Positions 51,272 through 59,115 of a DNA stretch of 64,000 bases are shown piece after piece. Position numbers and translations under genes: made by a program. Position 1 is the stretch's first letter. The number at the start of each line of letters is the position of its first letter. Origin of the DNA: CAYVQZ01 sp964453435. Lineage in GTDB: Bacteria; Abyssobacteria; SURF-5. The stretch covers positions 1-64,000 of the forward strand of contig CAYVQZ010000009.1 in assembly GCA_964453435.1 (NCBI GenBank), given 5' to 3'. The notes under the pieces are model-generated. The model was not told the origin of the DNA, ran no database searches, and saw only the letters and a program-made list of their open reading frames with translations.

Positions 51272-51327
51272 TGCACGAAGGGAACTGCTTGAGACAACTG
51301 AGGCGGCTTCGCCGGTTGAGATGTCGT

Positions 51328-52077
51328 TCAGCCTCCGATCTGGGCCATTATTTCTTCGGGGATATCGAAATTGGAGTATACGTGCTGTACGTCGTCGTGT
51401 TCTTCGAGAGCGTCCATGAGCTTCAATGCTGCTTCTGCCGTTTTTCCATCGAGTTTCACCGTGCTCTTCGGCAGCATGGTAATCTCGGCGCTGGCAACGG
51501 GGATGCCTTTCTCGTCGAGGGCCTCTTTCACATCCATCACATCGTTCGGCTTCGTGATGATTTCGTACGTGTCTCCTTCGGTCTGAATATCTTCGGCGCC
51601 GACGTCTATCGCGGCGTCGAACACAATCTCTTCCGACACGGCAGACCTGTCAACCATGATGAGGCCTTTCTTCTCAAAATTCCACGCCACACAGCCGCCT
51701 TCCCCGAGATTCCCGTTGTGACGGCTCATGATATGCCTGATTTCCGCCACCGTCCTGTTCTTGTTATCGGTCAGCACATCCACCATTATGGCAACGCCGC
51801 CCGGACCGTATCCCTCGTAGGTCGTCTCCTCGAACGTGGCGCCGCCGAGTTCGCCGGTGCCTTTCTTGATCGCGCGCTCGATGTTGTCGTTGGGCATGTT
51901 GGCCGCCTTGGCCGTGTTGATAATTGTTCTTAAGCGAGGATTAAACGACGGGTCCCCACCGCCATCCCGCGCGGCGACCATAATCTCCCGGATCAGCTTC
52001 GAGAAGACCTTGCCGCGCTTGGCGTCTTCTTTCGCCTTGATATGCTTGACCTTGCTCCATTTGGAATGCCCGGACAT
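51328..52077 (-). CDS. yebC: YebC/PmpR family transcriptional/translational regulator
   Basis: A protein of 249 residues starting MSGHSKWSKVKHIKAKEDA, with NMPNDNIERAIKKGTG and EGYGPGGVAIMVDVLTDN, all family hallmarks. Start ATG 52077 with GGAGGG eight bases upstream. It precedes ruvCAB, a conserved order. Some members help ribosomes through difficult peptides; others bind DNA. Confidence 0.95.
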   Translation of the reverse strand: MSGHSKWSKVKHIKAKEDAKRGKVFSKLIREIMVAARDGGGDPSFNPRLRTIINTAKAANMPNDNIERAIKKGTGELGGATFEETTYEGYGPGGVAIMVDVLTDNKNRTVAEIRHIMSRHNGNLGEGGCVAWNFEKKGLIMVDRSAVSEEIVFDAAIDVGAEDIQTEGDTYEIITKPNDVMDVKEALDEKGIPVASAEITMLPKSTVKLDGKTAEAALKLMDALEEHDDVQHVYSNFDIPEEIMAQIGG

Positions 52078-52196
52078 CGTGCGTTGCCCTCCGAGCGACG
52101 CTACCCCCCCGGCCTCCGCACTCACCGGACGGTCGGCCGCAGTCCGCGCCGCAAACACCCCTTGATTGAATTGTTTCGAATGTTTCCGCTCGCCAA

Positions 52197-52225
52197 ATTA
52201 TATCAGAAGCAGGCCGCTTTTTCCA
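52197..52225 (-). promoter_or_regulatory. Likely promoter of the yebC-ruv-que-sec operon
   Basis: On the minus strand, TATAAT (52202-52197) is perfect; TGGAAA (52225-52220) at 17 bp matches the -35 box at 4 of 6 positions. The leader to yebC would be about 115 bases. Confidence 0.55.
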
Positions 52226-52302
52226 CTTCGGATTGCGCGGACAAAAGCGCATATACGCCGGCCAACCGCGCCGTCAATTTCCGCCGCCTCGAACCCTTCC
52301 GT

Positions 52303-53124
52303 TCACTCCTCTTTCGGCCCGTTCCCCATGACACCCGTAATACAATCGAGGCGGAAGGTCCTGTTCTCCCGGCGGAGGTGACAATAGGCAATGACCTTCG
52401 TGCGACGACCGCTTCCTTCGATGCGTTGAGGGGTGATTTCGCGGTCGGTCACTGTCCCGCTTGCGGAACGGTATTGTATGCGAATCGTTGTCCCGCCTTT
52501 GATGGCCGTCTCGAGCCATTGGAGCGTGGCGCCCGATTCCGGGGCAAACCGGTACGCTCCGCCACATATACGCACGAGTTCGGCGACACTCGTGTCCCAC
52601 GAATGCGGCAACACCCCAACCGACCGGCGAAATATCTCCGCACAGCAACCGGCGTCCTGCAGTGCGCGATGATGACCGGTGAGAGGAACCCCGAGGTGTC
52701 GGGCGACCGCCGAAAGACCATAACCGCGCAGGCCGCGAAAGAGGGCCCTGGCAAGATTCTTTGTGCAAAGGACCAGGTTTTTCGGAGGCCTGATGCCGCC
52801 TTCGGAAAACGCCCTTTCCAAGAACCCGATATCGAAGGGAGCGTTGTGCGCCACCAAAACCGACTCGCCCAAAAACTGCGCCAGCCGGGGAAGCGCCGCG
52901 CCTATCGGAGGAGCCGTCAAAACCATTTCGTCCGTAATCCCATGAATCGCGCTGACATCGGGCGGAACCGGACGCCCCGGGTTAATAAGCTGTTCAAACA
53001 CTCCGCGGGCGCCCTGTCTGTCGAATTGTACGGCTCCAACCTCGACGATTCCGTCAGTCAAGGCGTTCAGGCCCGTCGTCTCGACATCAAACGCAACGAA
53101 CGAAATGTCCGACAGAGAATCCAT
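52303..53124 (-). CDS. DnaQ-like 3'-5' exonuclease fused to a WYL-like domain
   Basis: A protein of 273 residues. The exonuclease domain (about 1-170) has FDVETTG (Asp13, Glu15), AHNAPFDIGFLE and HHRALQDA, the DEDDh set. The last 75 residues (TTIRIQYRSASG...TDREITPQRIEGSG...FRLDCITGV) read as a WYL domain, a ligand- or nucleic acid-sensing module usually found in regulators. ATG 53124 fits the family better than TTG 53139. It lies 28 bp after the TIGR04076 gene. Role unknown; the polymerase III epsilon subunit is unlikely. Confidence 0.8.
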   Translation of the reverse strand: MDSLSDISFVAFDVETTGLNALTDGIVEVGAVQFDRQGARGVFEQLINPGRPVPPDVSAIHGITDEMVLTAPPIGAALPRLAQFLGESVLVAHNAPFDIGFLERAFSEGGIRPPKNLVLCTKNLARALFRGLRGYGLSAVARHLGVPLTGHHRALQDAGCCAEIFRRSVGVLPHSWDTSVAELVRICGGAYRFAPESGATLQWLETAIKGGTTIRIQYRSASGTVTDREITPQRIEGSGRRTKVIAYCHLRRENRTFRLDCITGVMGNGPKEE

Positions 53125-53152
53125 TCCACAATCGCCCAATTGGCCGAGATGC

Positions 53153-53419
53153 TCAGCTCACCCGCTCCAATCCGAAGATGACCGCGTTCGTCGAATCCGG
53201 ACATTGAAGCTCTTGCTTCATGTTTATCCAGTCCTCGCGTGGTGTCTCCCGATAGTATGCCGTCAGATAGGGAATAAAGGCCGGAAGCGCATACATGCAC
53301 AGACCTTTCGGGCTGGCCGGCACTATCATCGGCTCTTCCACCAGAAAATAGTCGCCCTCCTTGTATCCGGCGGCGCAGTTGCCCTTCACGGAGCGTACGG
53401 TAACTTTGAGCTTGTGCAT
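53153..53419 (-). CDS. TIGR04076 family small protein
   Basis: A protein of 88 residues. KVTVRSVKGNCAAGYKEGD, then CMYALPAFIPYLTAYYRE and a final CPDSTNAVIFGLERV match the TIGR04076 family, whose function is unknown; the conserved cysteines suggest metal or redox chemistry. Start ATG 53419 with GGGAGGTG five bases upstream. The antisense frame further upstream is a shadow of the hydrolase gene. Confidence 0.82.
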   Translation of the reverse strand: MHKLKVTVRSVKGNCAAGYKEGDYFLVEEPMIVPASPKGLCMYALPAFIPYLTAYYRETPREDWINMKQELQCPDSTNAVIFGLERVS

Positions 53420-53456
53420 ACCACACCTCCCCTTCTTTTTCGACCGTCCTTGGCCC

Positions 53457-53485
53457 AGATTACCATACCGTCCATCGGGTGTCAA
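53457..53485 (-). promoter_or_regulatory. Promoter of the TIGR04076-exonuclease pair
   Basis: On the minus strand, perfect TTGACA (53485-53480) and TAATCT (53462-53457) are 17 bp apart, ending 37 bp before the start codon. Confidence 0.75.
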
Positions 53486-53569
53486 CGAGGCCCCGCATGT
53501 TGTCATAAAATAAATAAGTTGCTCTTTAAATTCCCGCAGAGAAATCCCGGCCCGGCGGGCGACGCCGTT

Positions 53570-53598
53570 TTGACATGCCCGCGAACAGATGCTAGAAT
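53570..53598 (+). promoter_or_regulatory. Promoter of the alpha/beta hydrolase operon
   Basis: Perfect TTGACA (53570-53575) and TAGAAT (53593-53598) with a 17 bp spacer. It is divergent from the promoter at 53457-53485; the two face away from a shared centre. Confidence 0.8.
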
Positions 53599-53704
53599 AC
53601 GGGCGAATCCGCGGTCCCGGATGAATTCGGCCATCAGCAAACCCGCGGTGATGTTCCGTTGAAAAATTGTCGAAAGGAGCGGCTCTGACTGAGAGGAAAT
53701 CGCC

Positions 53705-54718
53705 TTGTTCAGGAAAATCGGCGCCACACTCGGAATTCTGATTGCAGCCTCCATCCTTGTCGCAGCCTTCGCTTCCCTGGTTCGCCGCCCCGTGTCCGAA
53801 GAGCGGCTGCGGGAACTGGGGGTCATCGAGCCGGACTCCCAATTCATCGAAGTCGACGGCGTGAGAACGCGATATGTCATGAAAGGAGACGGAGACGAAA
53901 CTATTATCTTCATCCACGGGTTCGCCTCGTCGCTGTTCACGTGGCGGAAATGCCTCGGCCCTCTTTCCCGAGAATTCCGCGCGGTCGCGCTCGACCTGAA
54001 GGGCTTCGGCTTTTCCGACAAACCGGAAACCGGTTACACCATCGGGGAATATGCCGATTTCCTGATTCATTTCATGGACGCCCTGCAGATTGAAACGGCG
54101 ACGCTGTGCGGCAACTCGATGGGAGGCAATATAGCGTGGCGATCGGCGCTGGAGTATCCCGAAAGAGTGAACAAACTCATTCTCGTCGACGCCTCCGGCT
54201 ATCCGTCCGAACACAGCGGGATACCGTTCTTCCTGAAACTGGCTCGGCTGCCCGGAGTCGGGGAGGCGCTGTCTGCGGTCGTAACACGGGGAAGAATTCG
54301 TTCCTCGCTCGAGAGCGCCTATTCCGACGAAACGGAAGTTCCGCCATCCGCGGTTGACGCATATTATTACCCGATGCGCACGAACGGCGCGATGAACGCC
54401 GTGCTTGCGAGGCTCCGCGGTTTCTCCGACGAGGAGAAAGCCGCAGACCTGCGCATTCCGGAACTCGACCTGCCGACGCTCATCATATGGGGAGCCGAGG
54501 ACACGTGGGTCGAGGTGGAAAACGCCCACCGGTTTCATCGGGACATCCGGAATTCAAACTTGCATATTATTCCCGAATGCGGACACTTGCCACAGGAAGA
54601 AAAACCGATCGAGTTCACCGTCGCGGTTTTGGGGTTCATGAGCGCGCGCGAGAGGGAAGAAATCCTTATCAGGGAATCTCTGCCGCGGCATGACAGAGCG
54701 CGCTCACTGACGATGTAG
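53705..54718 (+). CDS. Alpha/beta hydrolase with N-terminal anchor
   Basis: A protein of 337 residues if TTG 53705 is the start (GAGGAAAT lies just upstream). An N-terminal hydrophobic helix (IGATLGILIAASILVAAFAS) probably anchors it. The catalytic set is complete: FIHGFASSLFTW (oxyanion), LCGNSMGGNIAW (nucleophile Ser), IIWGAEDTWV (Asp) and PECGHLPQEEKP (His). It resembles epoxide hydrolase/meta-cleavage-type lipases; the substrate is unknown. Three small genes follow on the same strand. Confidence 0.87.
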   Translation: MFRKIGATLGILIAASILVAAFASLVRRPVSEERLRELGVIEPDSQFIEVDGVRTRYVMKGDGDETIIFIHGFASSLFTWRKCLGPLSREFRAVALDLKGFGFSDKPETGYTIGEYADFLIHFMDALQIETATLCGNSMGGNIAWRSALEYPERVNKLILVDASGYPSEHSGIPFFLKLARLPGVGEALSAVVTRGRIRSSLESAYSDETEVPPSAVDAYYYPMRTNGAMNAVLARLRGFSDEEKAADLRIPELDLPTLIIWGAEDTWVEVENAHRFHRDIRNSNLHIIPECGHLPQEEKPIEFTVAVLGFMSAREREEILIRESLPRHDRARSLTM

Positions 54719-54757
54719 CGGCGACGGTGTCACACTGTGAGAGGAATCAGAACGGCA

Positions 54758-55030
54758 ATGGCAAAAAAGAAACCGGAACCGGAAAAGCCGGCGAAAAAAG
54801 AGCCGGTCAAGAACCGAAGCAAAATCATAAAAGCATTGATCATTGGAGGCACGTTCGCCGCCATTGCGATTCTCTCTATAATCACACAGGGACCCGGCGG
54901 CGCCCGGCCCGCTCCCGGCGTAATCGCCATGAGGATTCTGCTTCTGTCGGTATGTTCGGCCCTCTATTTCTGGATGCTGTATTACACGCAGTCGAGCCGA
55001 CAAAACGATAAGGGAAAACCCGGGAAATAG
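54758..55030 (+). CDS. Small membrane protein, unknown
   Basis: A protein of 90 residues from ATG 54758 (GTG 54737 would add seven). It has a Lys/Pro/Glu-rich cytosolic head (AKKKPEPEKPAKKEPVKN), two hydrophobic segments (about 28-46 and 61-81) and a short polar tail. No family recognised. It follows the hydrolase by about 40 bp. Confidence 0.6.
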   Translation: MAKKKPEPEKPAKKEPVKNRSKIIKALIIGGTFAAIAILSIITQGPGGARPAPGVIAMRILLLSVCSALYFWMLYYTQSSRQNDKGKPGK

Positions 55031-55167
55031 TTTCTTTGGCCGGGGGATTGCGCTTTTTGCCGAAAACTCGGGCTAGGGAACTCCGAGGTATCCCACGACT
55101 GGTGGCTCGTGGGACATTTGTGAAACACTCTCAAATGATGGCGTCCCGCGAAAGGGGGCAAGGAACG

Positions 55168-55596
55168 ATGAGAAAACTGCTGACTTTCTGGTTGTCCGTT
55201 TCCATACTGTTTGTGTTCTCGAAGACGGCCGTCTCCCACGAACTCACCCCTGAAGAAGCTGGGCACCCGGTGCGGCTCGCTGCTTATGCCCTGCACCCGA
55301 TAGGCTTTGTCCTCTATCACGGCATTCTGAAACCCGCCCACGGGCTGGTCTCCAAGCCCGGATTGAAAGAGGTGTTCGGCCATCAAGAAGGGGAGATGGG
55401 GGGAAAGTCCTGGGAACGATATCGGTACCACGCGCCGGCGCTCATGGAACACCCGAGTTCGGAAAGCGCGGGACCGGCATGTCTCGAGCGCGCAACCGTT
55501 TCTCACCGGCAAGGAACGCGGGCGTGTGACGCTCCCCTTCACGGCACACCCATGGGCAACGGGGCCGAATCAATGAAAGAGGAACAGAATGACTGA
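55168..55596 (+). CDS. Exported protein with HPVR/YALHP motif, unknown
   Basis: A protein of 142 residues. A cleavable signal peptide (residues 1-23, ending KTAVSHE) is followed by HPVRLAAYALHPIGFVLYHG and then ILKPAHGLVSKPGLKEVFGH, a short motif I recall from unassigned envelope proteins of several phyla. The C-terminal 70 residues are low in structure. Start ATG 55168 with AAGGAAC upstream; the longer frame is not used. It overlaps the next gene by eight bases. Confidence 0.6.
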   Translation: MRKLLTFWLSVSILFVFSKTAVSHELTPEEAGHPVRLAAYALHPIGFVLYHGILKPAHGLVSKPGLKEVFGHQEGEMGGKSWERYRYHAPALMEHPSSESAGPACLERATVSHRQGTRACDAPLHGTPMGNGAESMKEEQND

Positions 55597-55774
55597 AAAC
55601 GCGCCGGACAGACCGGAAGAAGAAAAGACCGACGTGGACGAGCTCGAGCAGGCGTTGCTGAATGCAATGAAAAGCCTCGGCCGCAAGAACAAGGAAATCG
55701 AGGAGTACCTGCAGGGTATGACACGGACAACCGAAAAACCCGCCAACGAGAACGAAACCGCTTCCGACACCTGA
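55589..55774 (+). CDS. Small acidic helical protein, unknown
   Basis: A protein of 61 residues. The middle (DVDELEQALLNAMKSLGRKN) should form one amphipathic helix; the ends are disordered and acidic. AGAGGAAC lies four bases before the ATG. The eight-base overlap with the exported protein gene suggests coupling. No family recognised. Confidence 0.5.
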   Translation: MTENAPDRPEEEKTDVDELEQALLNAMKSLGRKNKEIEEYLQGMTRTTEKPANENETASDT

Positions 55775-55784
55775 GTTCCCCGGG

Positions 55785-57131
55785 CTAGAGCGCCCGCTGG
55801 TCGATCTCCCGGTAGATCGCGTCGCAGATTCTGTCATAGTCGGGAGGAAGTTCTATCGGCACGTTCGCATGTGCCGGCTCTATTCCTCGAAGCCTGTTGG
55901 TGTGATAGCGCAGCTTGAAGTCCGTAAACTTCAATCCATGGGCGGTTGATATTACAACCACTTTTTTTTCCTTCCCGATAACGCCCTTCTCGACGAGCTT
56001 GAACAACACCGAGAGCGCCACGCCCGTGTGCGGACAACAAAACAGGCCCGTCGTATCGGCCAGAGCGGCTGCATTCGCCAGCTCGCTCTCGGTCGCCTGC
56101 TCGACGACCCCGTCGAACTCCTTCAGTATGCGCACCGCTTTCTGCAGGCTTATCGGATTCCCGATCTGAATCGCGCTGGCCAATGTCTTCTTCGCTTTCT
56201 TTGCCCTGAATTCTTTAAATCCCTTCTTGTAACTCAAGTAAAGCGGGTTCGCGTTCGCCGCCTGCGCGCATGCGATACGAGGACGTTTCCGAATGATTCC
56301 CAACCCCTCCATCAAAAGGAAGCCCTTGCCCAATGCCGCAATATTTCCTAAATTGCCTCCCGGAACAATGACCCAGTCGGGGACCTCCCACTCGAACTGT
56401 TGCACAATCTCGATGCTGACGGTCTTCTGGCCCTCGATCCGCAAGGAATTCATCGAGTTTGCCAGGTAGATGTTGTGCTTCGAACAGATTTCCTTCACCA
56501 GGCGCATACAACCGTCGAAATCGGTGTCCAACGACAACGTAATCGCGCCATTGGAAAGCGGCTGAATCAACTGCGGAATCGAGACCTTGTTGCGGGGCAA
56601 AAACACCACCGCTTGAATTCCCGCTGCGGCACAGTAGGCCGCGAGAGCCGCCGACGTGTCCCCGGTTGAAGCGCACGCCACGGCGGGAATTTGTTTGCCC
56701 TCCTGCCGCATCTGCTTGACCATCGAAACCAGCACGGTCATGCCGAGGTCCTTGAATGAGCCCGTATGGCTGTTGCCGCACTGTTTGACCCAGAGGTCGT
56801 GCAGCCCCAAATGCTTTCCCAGCCGCTCGGCCCAGAACAAATTGCTCCCGCCCTCAAACATGGAAACGACGTTTTCGTTCTCCACCGCGGGACAAACAAC
56901 CTCTTTCTTGCCCCACACCGCGCTTCCATACGGCCATTCCGTCCTCATGAAGCGATAATCGAACAAGTTCTTCCACTCTTCGCCGCTCGTCTTCCTGAGG
57001 ATTTCCAGGTCGTGGCGGACTTCCAGCAAGTTGCCGCAACTCGGGCAACTGTAAATAATCTCGTTCAGCTCATACCTGCCCTCGCAACCGGCAATGCATT
57101 GAAACCATGCCTTGAATTCACCGCTCTCCAT
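55785..57131 (-). CDS. thrC: Threonine synthase
   Basis: A PLP enzyme of 448 residues that converts O-phosphohomoserine to threonine. An N-terminal zinc-ribbon-like head (CIAGCEGRYELNEIIYSCPSC) precedes the catalytic core: GNSHTGSFKDLGM holds the PLP lysine (around residue 125), then ACASTGDTSAALAAYC and VPGGNLGNIAALGKG. Start ATG with GGAAGGGGG upstream. It follows the aminotransferase by 53 bp. Confidence 0.92.
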   Translation of the reverse strand: MESGEFKAWFQCIAGCEGRYELNEIIYSCPSCGNLLEVRHDLEILRKTSGEEWKNLFDYRFMRTEWPYGSAVWGKKEVVCPAVENENVVSMFEGGSNLFWAERLGKHLGLHDLWVKQCGNSHTGSFKDLGMTVLVSMVKQMRQEGKQIPAVACASTGDTSAALAAYCAAAGIQAVVFLPRNKVSIPQLIQPLSNGAITLSLDTDFDGCMRLVKEICSKHNIYLANSMNSLRIEGQKTVSIEIVQQFEWEVPDWVIVPGGNLGNIAALGKGFLLMEGLGIIRKRPRIACAQAANANPLYLSYKKGFKEFRAKKAKKTLASAIQIGNPISLQKAVRILKEFDGVVEQATESELANAAALADTTGLFCCPHTGVALSVLFKLVEKGVIGKEKKVVVISTAHGLKFTDFKLRYHTNRLRGIEPAHANVPIELPPDYDRICDAIYREIDQRAL

Positions 57132-57184
57132 AGTCCCCTTCCATTATTATTGGCCTGGTTATCGCAACCGGACGGACCGCACGT

Positions 57185-58495
57185 TCAAACCATTCCCTTT
57201 GCAACCTGGGCCGCAGCCTCAATCGTTCGGTCGATATCCTCCTCCTGATGCTCCGTGCACAACACCCCTCCGCCGTGCACGAGGAACACGCCTTGATTCA
57301 GCATCCCGAACTGGAACTCCATGTTCTTGAACATATCGGTCTTCGTAAACACGTCCATCGTGCAATTGATCTCGACATCGTCTCCGTACGGAAACAGCAC
57401 GATGAACATCGAGGAAATTCCCATCGCCTTCGCCGTGACGCCGCAATCGCCCATGGCCTCCTCGATGCCTTTCCGGAGGAGCGCCCCCTTTCGCTCGAGC
57501 TCGGGATATATCTCCTCCCTGCGGTCGCGATAAATCCCGACCGCAATCTTGCCGGCCAGCATGGAAAGCGGGTTCGCCGAATATGTTCCGCCCCCGATAA
57601 ACACCTTTTCGTCCTTGACGGACGACCTCTGCGGGTTCGCAAGCTCCATGATGTCCCTGCGACCGGCAACCGCGCCGATCGGCATTCCGCCGCCCAGGTT
57701 CTTCCCCATCGTGCACAGGTCCGGCGTGACGCCGAAATATTCCTGCCCTCCGCCGGGCGCCAGCCTGAAGCCGGTGATGACCTCGTCAAACATCAGCACC
57801 GCTCCCGTTTCGCGCGTTATTTCACGCAGCCCCCGCAGAAACTCGGGCTTGCAGGCCACGCCACCGCCCGACGTTATGACCGGCTCTATCAGAATCCCCG
57901 CAAAATCATCGCGATGCTCCTCGACGAGCTTTCTCACAAAGTCGAGATCGTTGGCGGGAAACGCTTTCGTATATTTCGTTATCTCCGGCAACAATCCCAT
58001 GCTCTCCTCCATGTCGTACGGAGGCATGACGGCCACGGAGAGGTCGGGATTGCCGCCGTGCCATCCACCCTCGGCCTTCAGGATAACCTTCTTGCCCGTG
58101 AAAGCGCGCGCGAGCCGAACCGCATACATCGTCGCCTCGGTCCCCGAACAGCAAAAGCGAACCATCTCCGCGCAGGGCGCCGTGTCGCACACCAGCTCCG
58201 CAAATTCCACCTCGTGCTTGTTCACAATTCCCCAATGAGTTCCTTTCGGTATCTGCCGCCTCAACGCCTTGACTATCTCCGGCGGATTGTGGCCGAGGAT
58301 CAACCCGGAATGACCGTTCCAGTAATCGATAAACTCGTTCCCGTCAACGTCTCGAAACTTCCCGCCATAGGCTTCCTTTATGTAGATGGGGTACGGAGCG
58401 CTAAAGCGAACGTTATGAGAAATCCCTCCGGGCAATACCTTCTGAGCTCTCTTGGCCAACCGCTTCGACTTCTTTGTGTTGATCGTGTATTGCAT
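57185..58495 (-). CDS. Class III PLP-dependent aminotransferase (GSA aminomutase-like)
   Basis: A protein of 436 residues. LPGGISHNVRFSAPYP and DVDGNEFIDYWNGHSG open the fold; GTEATMYAVRLARAFTGK binds the phosphate, FDEVITGFR holds the PLP Asp, and TMGKNLGGGMPIGAVAG the lysine (around residue 260). It is close to glutamate-1-semialdehyde aminomutase but differs in the N-terminal active-site loop, so it is more likely an amino acid or beta-amino acid aminotransferase. The operon partner is thrC. Confidence 0.83.
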   Translation of the reverse strand: MQYTINTKKSKRLAKRAQKVLPGGISHNVRFSAPYPIYIKEAYGGKFRDVDGNEFIDYWNGHSGLILGHNPPEIVKALRRQIPKGTHWGIVNKHEVEFAELVCDTAPCAEMVRFCCSGTEATMYAVRLARAFTGKKVILKAEGGWHGGNPDLSVAVMPPYDMEESMGLLPEITKYTKAFPANDLDFVRKLVEEHRDDFAGILIEPVITSGGGVACKPEFLRGLREITRETGAVLMFDEVITGFRLAPGGGQEYFGVTPDLCTMGKNLGGGMPIGAVAGRRDIMELANPQRSSVKDEKVFIGGGTYSANPLSMLAGKIAVGIYRDRREEIYPELERKGALLRKGIEEAMGDCGVTAKAMGISSMFIVLFPYGDDVEINCTMDVFTKTDMFKNMEFQFGMLNQGVFLVHGGGVLCTEHQEEDIDRTIEAAAQVAKGMV

Positions 58496-58557
58496 CGTTC
58501 CTCTCCTGGCGCCGAGTCCGGTTTTCGCGTCTCTGAGAAGGGCCTGTGCTTGTCACG

Positions 58558-58586
58558 ATTATACGATGAATGCTAACCAGAATCAA
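58558..58586 (-). promoter_or_regulatory. Promoter of the aminotransferase-thrC operon
   Basis: On the minus strand, TTGATT (58586-58581) and perfect TATAAT (58563-58558) are 17 bp apart, with AGGAGAGG ahead of the start codon. Confidence 0.7.
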
Positions 58587-58802
58587 CAAAAACCGAGAAC
58601 TCCCCCGGACTCCAATGATCCGGCAGATATGCGAATCCATCGGTATCTCTCGAACTGCCAAACGTGGCTTGTCTCGCCATCGAACAGGCGCGCGGGCGCC
58701 GAGCGTTTCCGAACATCACCGACAACCCGCCGGGATGAATCCGACCGCCTGCCCCGGGACAATGTCGTCCGGTGAATCAGCCCCGCGGTTGCTGATGCAG
58801 CT

Positions 58803-58842
58803 CCTTGGGGGAGACCAGCCGGCATGGTGTCCCCCAATAAGC
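58803..58842. repeat. Class A hairpin repeat (imperfect copy)
   Basis: CTTGGGGGAGACC faces GGTGTCCCCCAATAAG around GCCGGCAT. Two mismatches break the left arm. It lies in the 58496-59115 gap between divergent promoters; the gap holds this, a class B copy, the minus-strand promoter and no gene that I can see. Confidence 0.75.
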
Positions 58843-58865
58843 CGTCTTTCAGCGCAGGAGGCTGT

Positions 58866-58940
58866 GAGTGTCTCCGATAATTGCTTGCGAAGGGGCTGTC
58901 CCCTGAGCACAGAACCGTTATGAAATTATCGGACACACTC
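58866..58940. repeat. Class B repeat with matched ends
   Basis: GAGTGTCTCCGATAATT (58866-58882) and AATTATCGGACACACTC (58924-58940) form a 17 bp terminal inverted repeat with one mismatch. The centre has GCGAAGGGGCTGTCCCC. It is 75 bp long and non-coding. Confidence 0.85.
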
Positions 58941-59115
58941 CCTGCCCCAAGGCGGGTCCCACCGAAGCGCGACATTTCCGTGCCTGTGGCGGCGCGCTTT
59001 CCACAACCCGAAACTCATGCCAGAATTAGCTAAGAGGAAATAGTTCAAAAGAATTGCGGGATGATCCCGTATCACAAAGCGGAGCGGCGCCGCATTCGGA
59101 AGGGAGCGTATCCAC

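Noticed and set aside
53420..54538. Upstream part of a 461-codon minus-strand frame
   Set aside because: Antisense to the alpha/beta hydrolase; only the last 88 codons (TIGR04076) have a start with a ribosome site and a known family.
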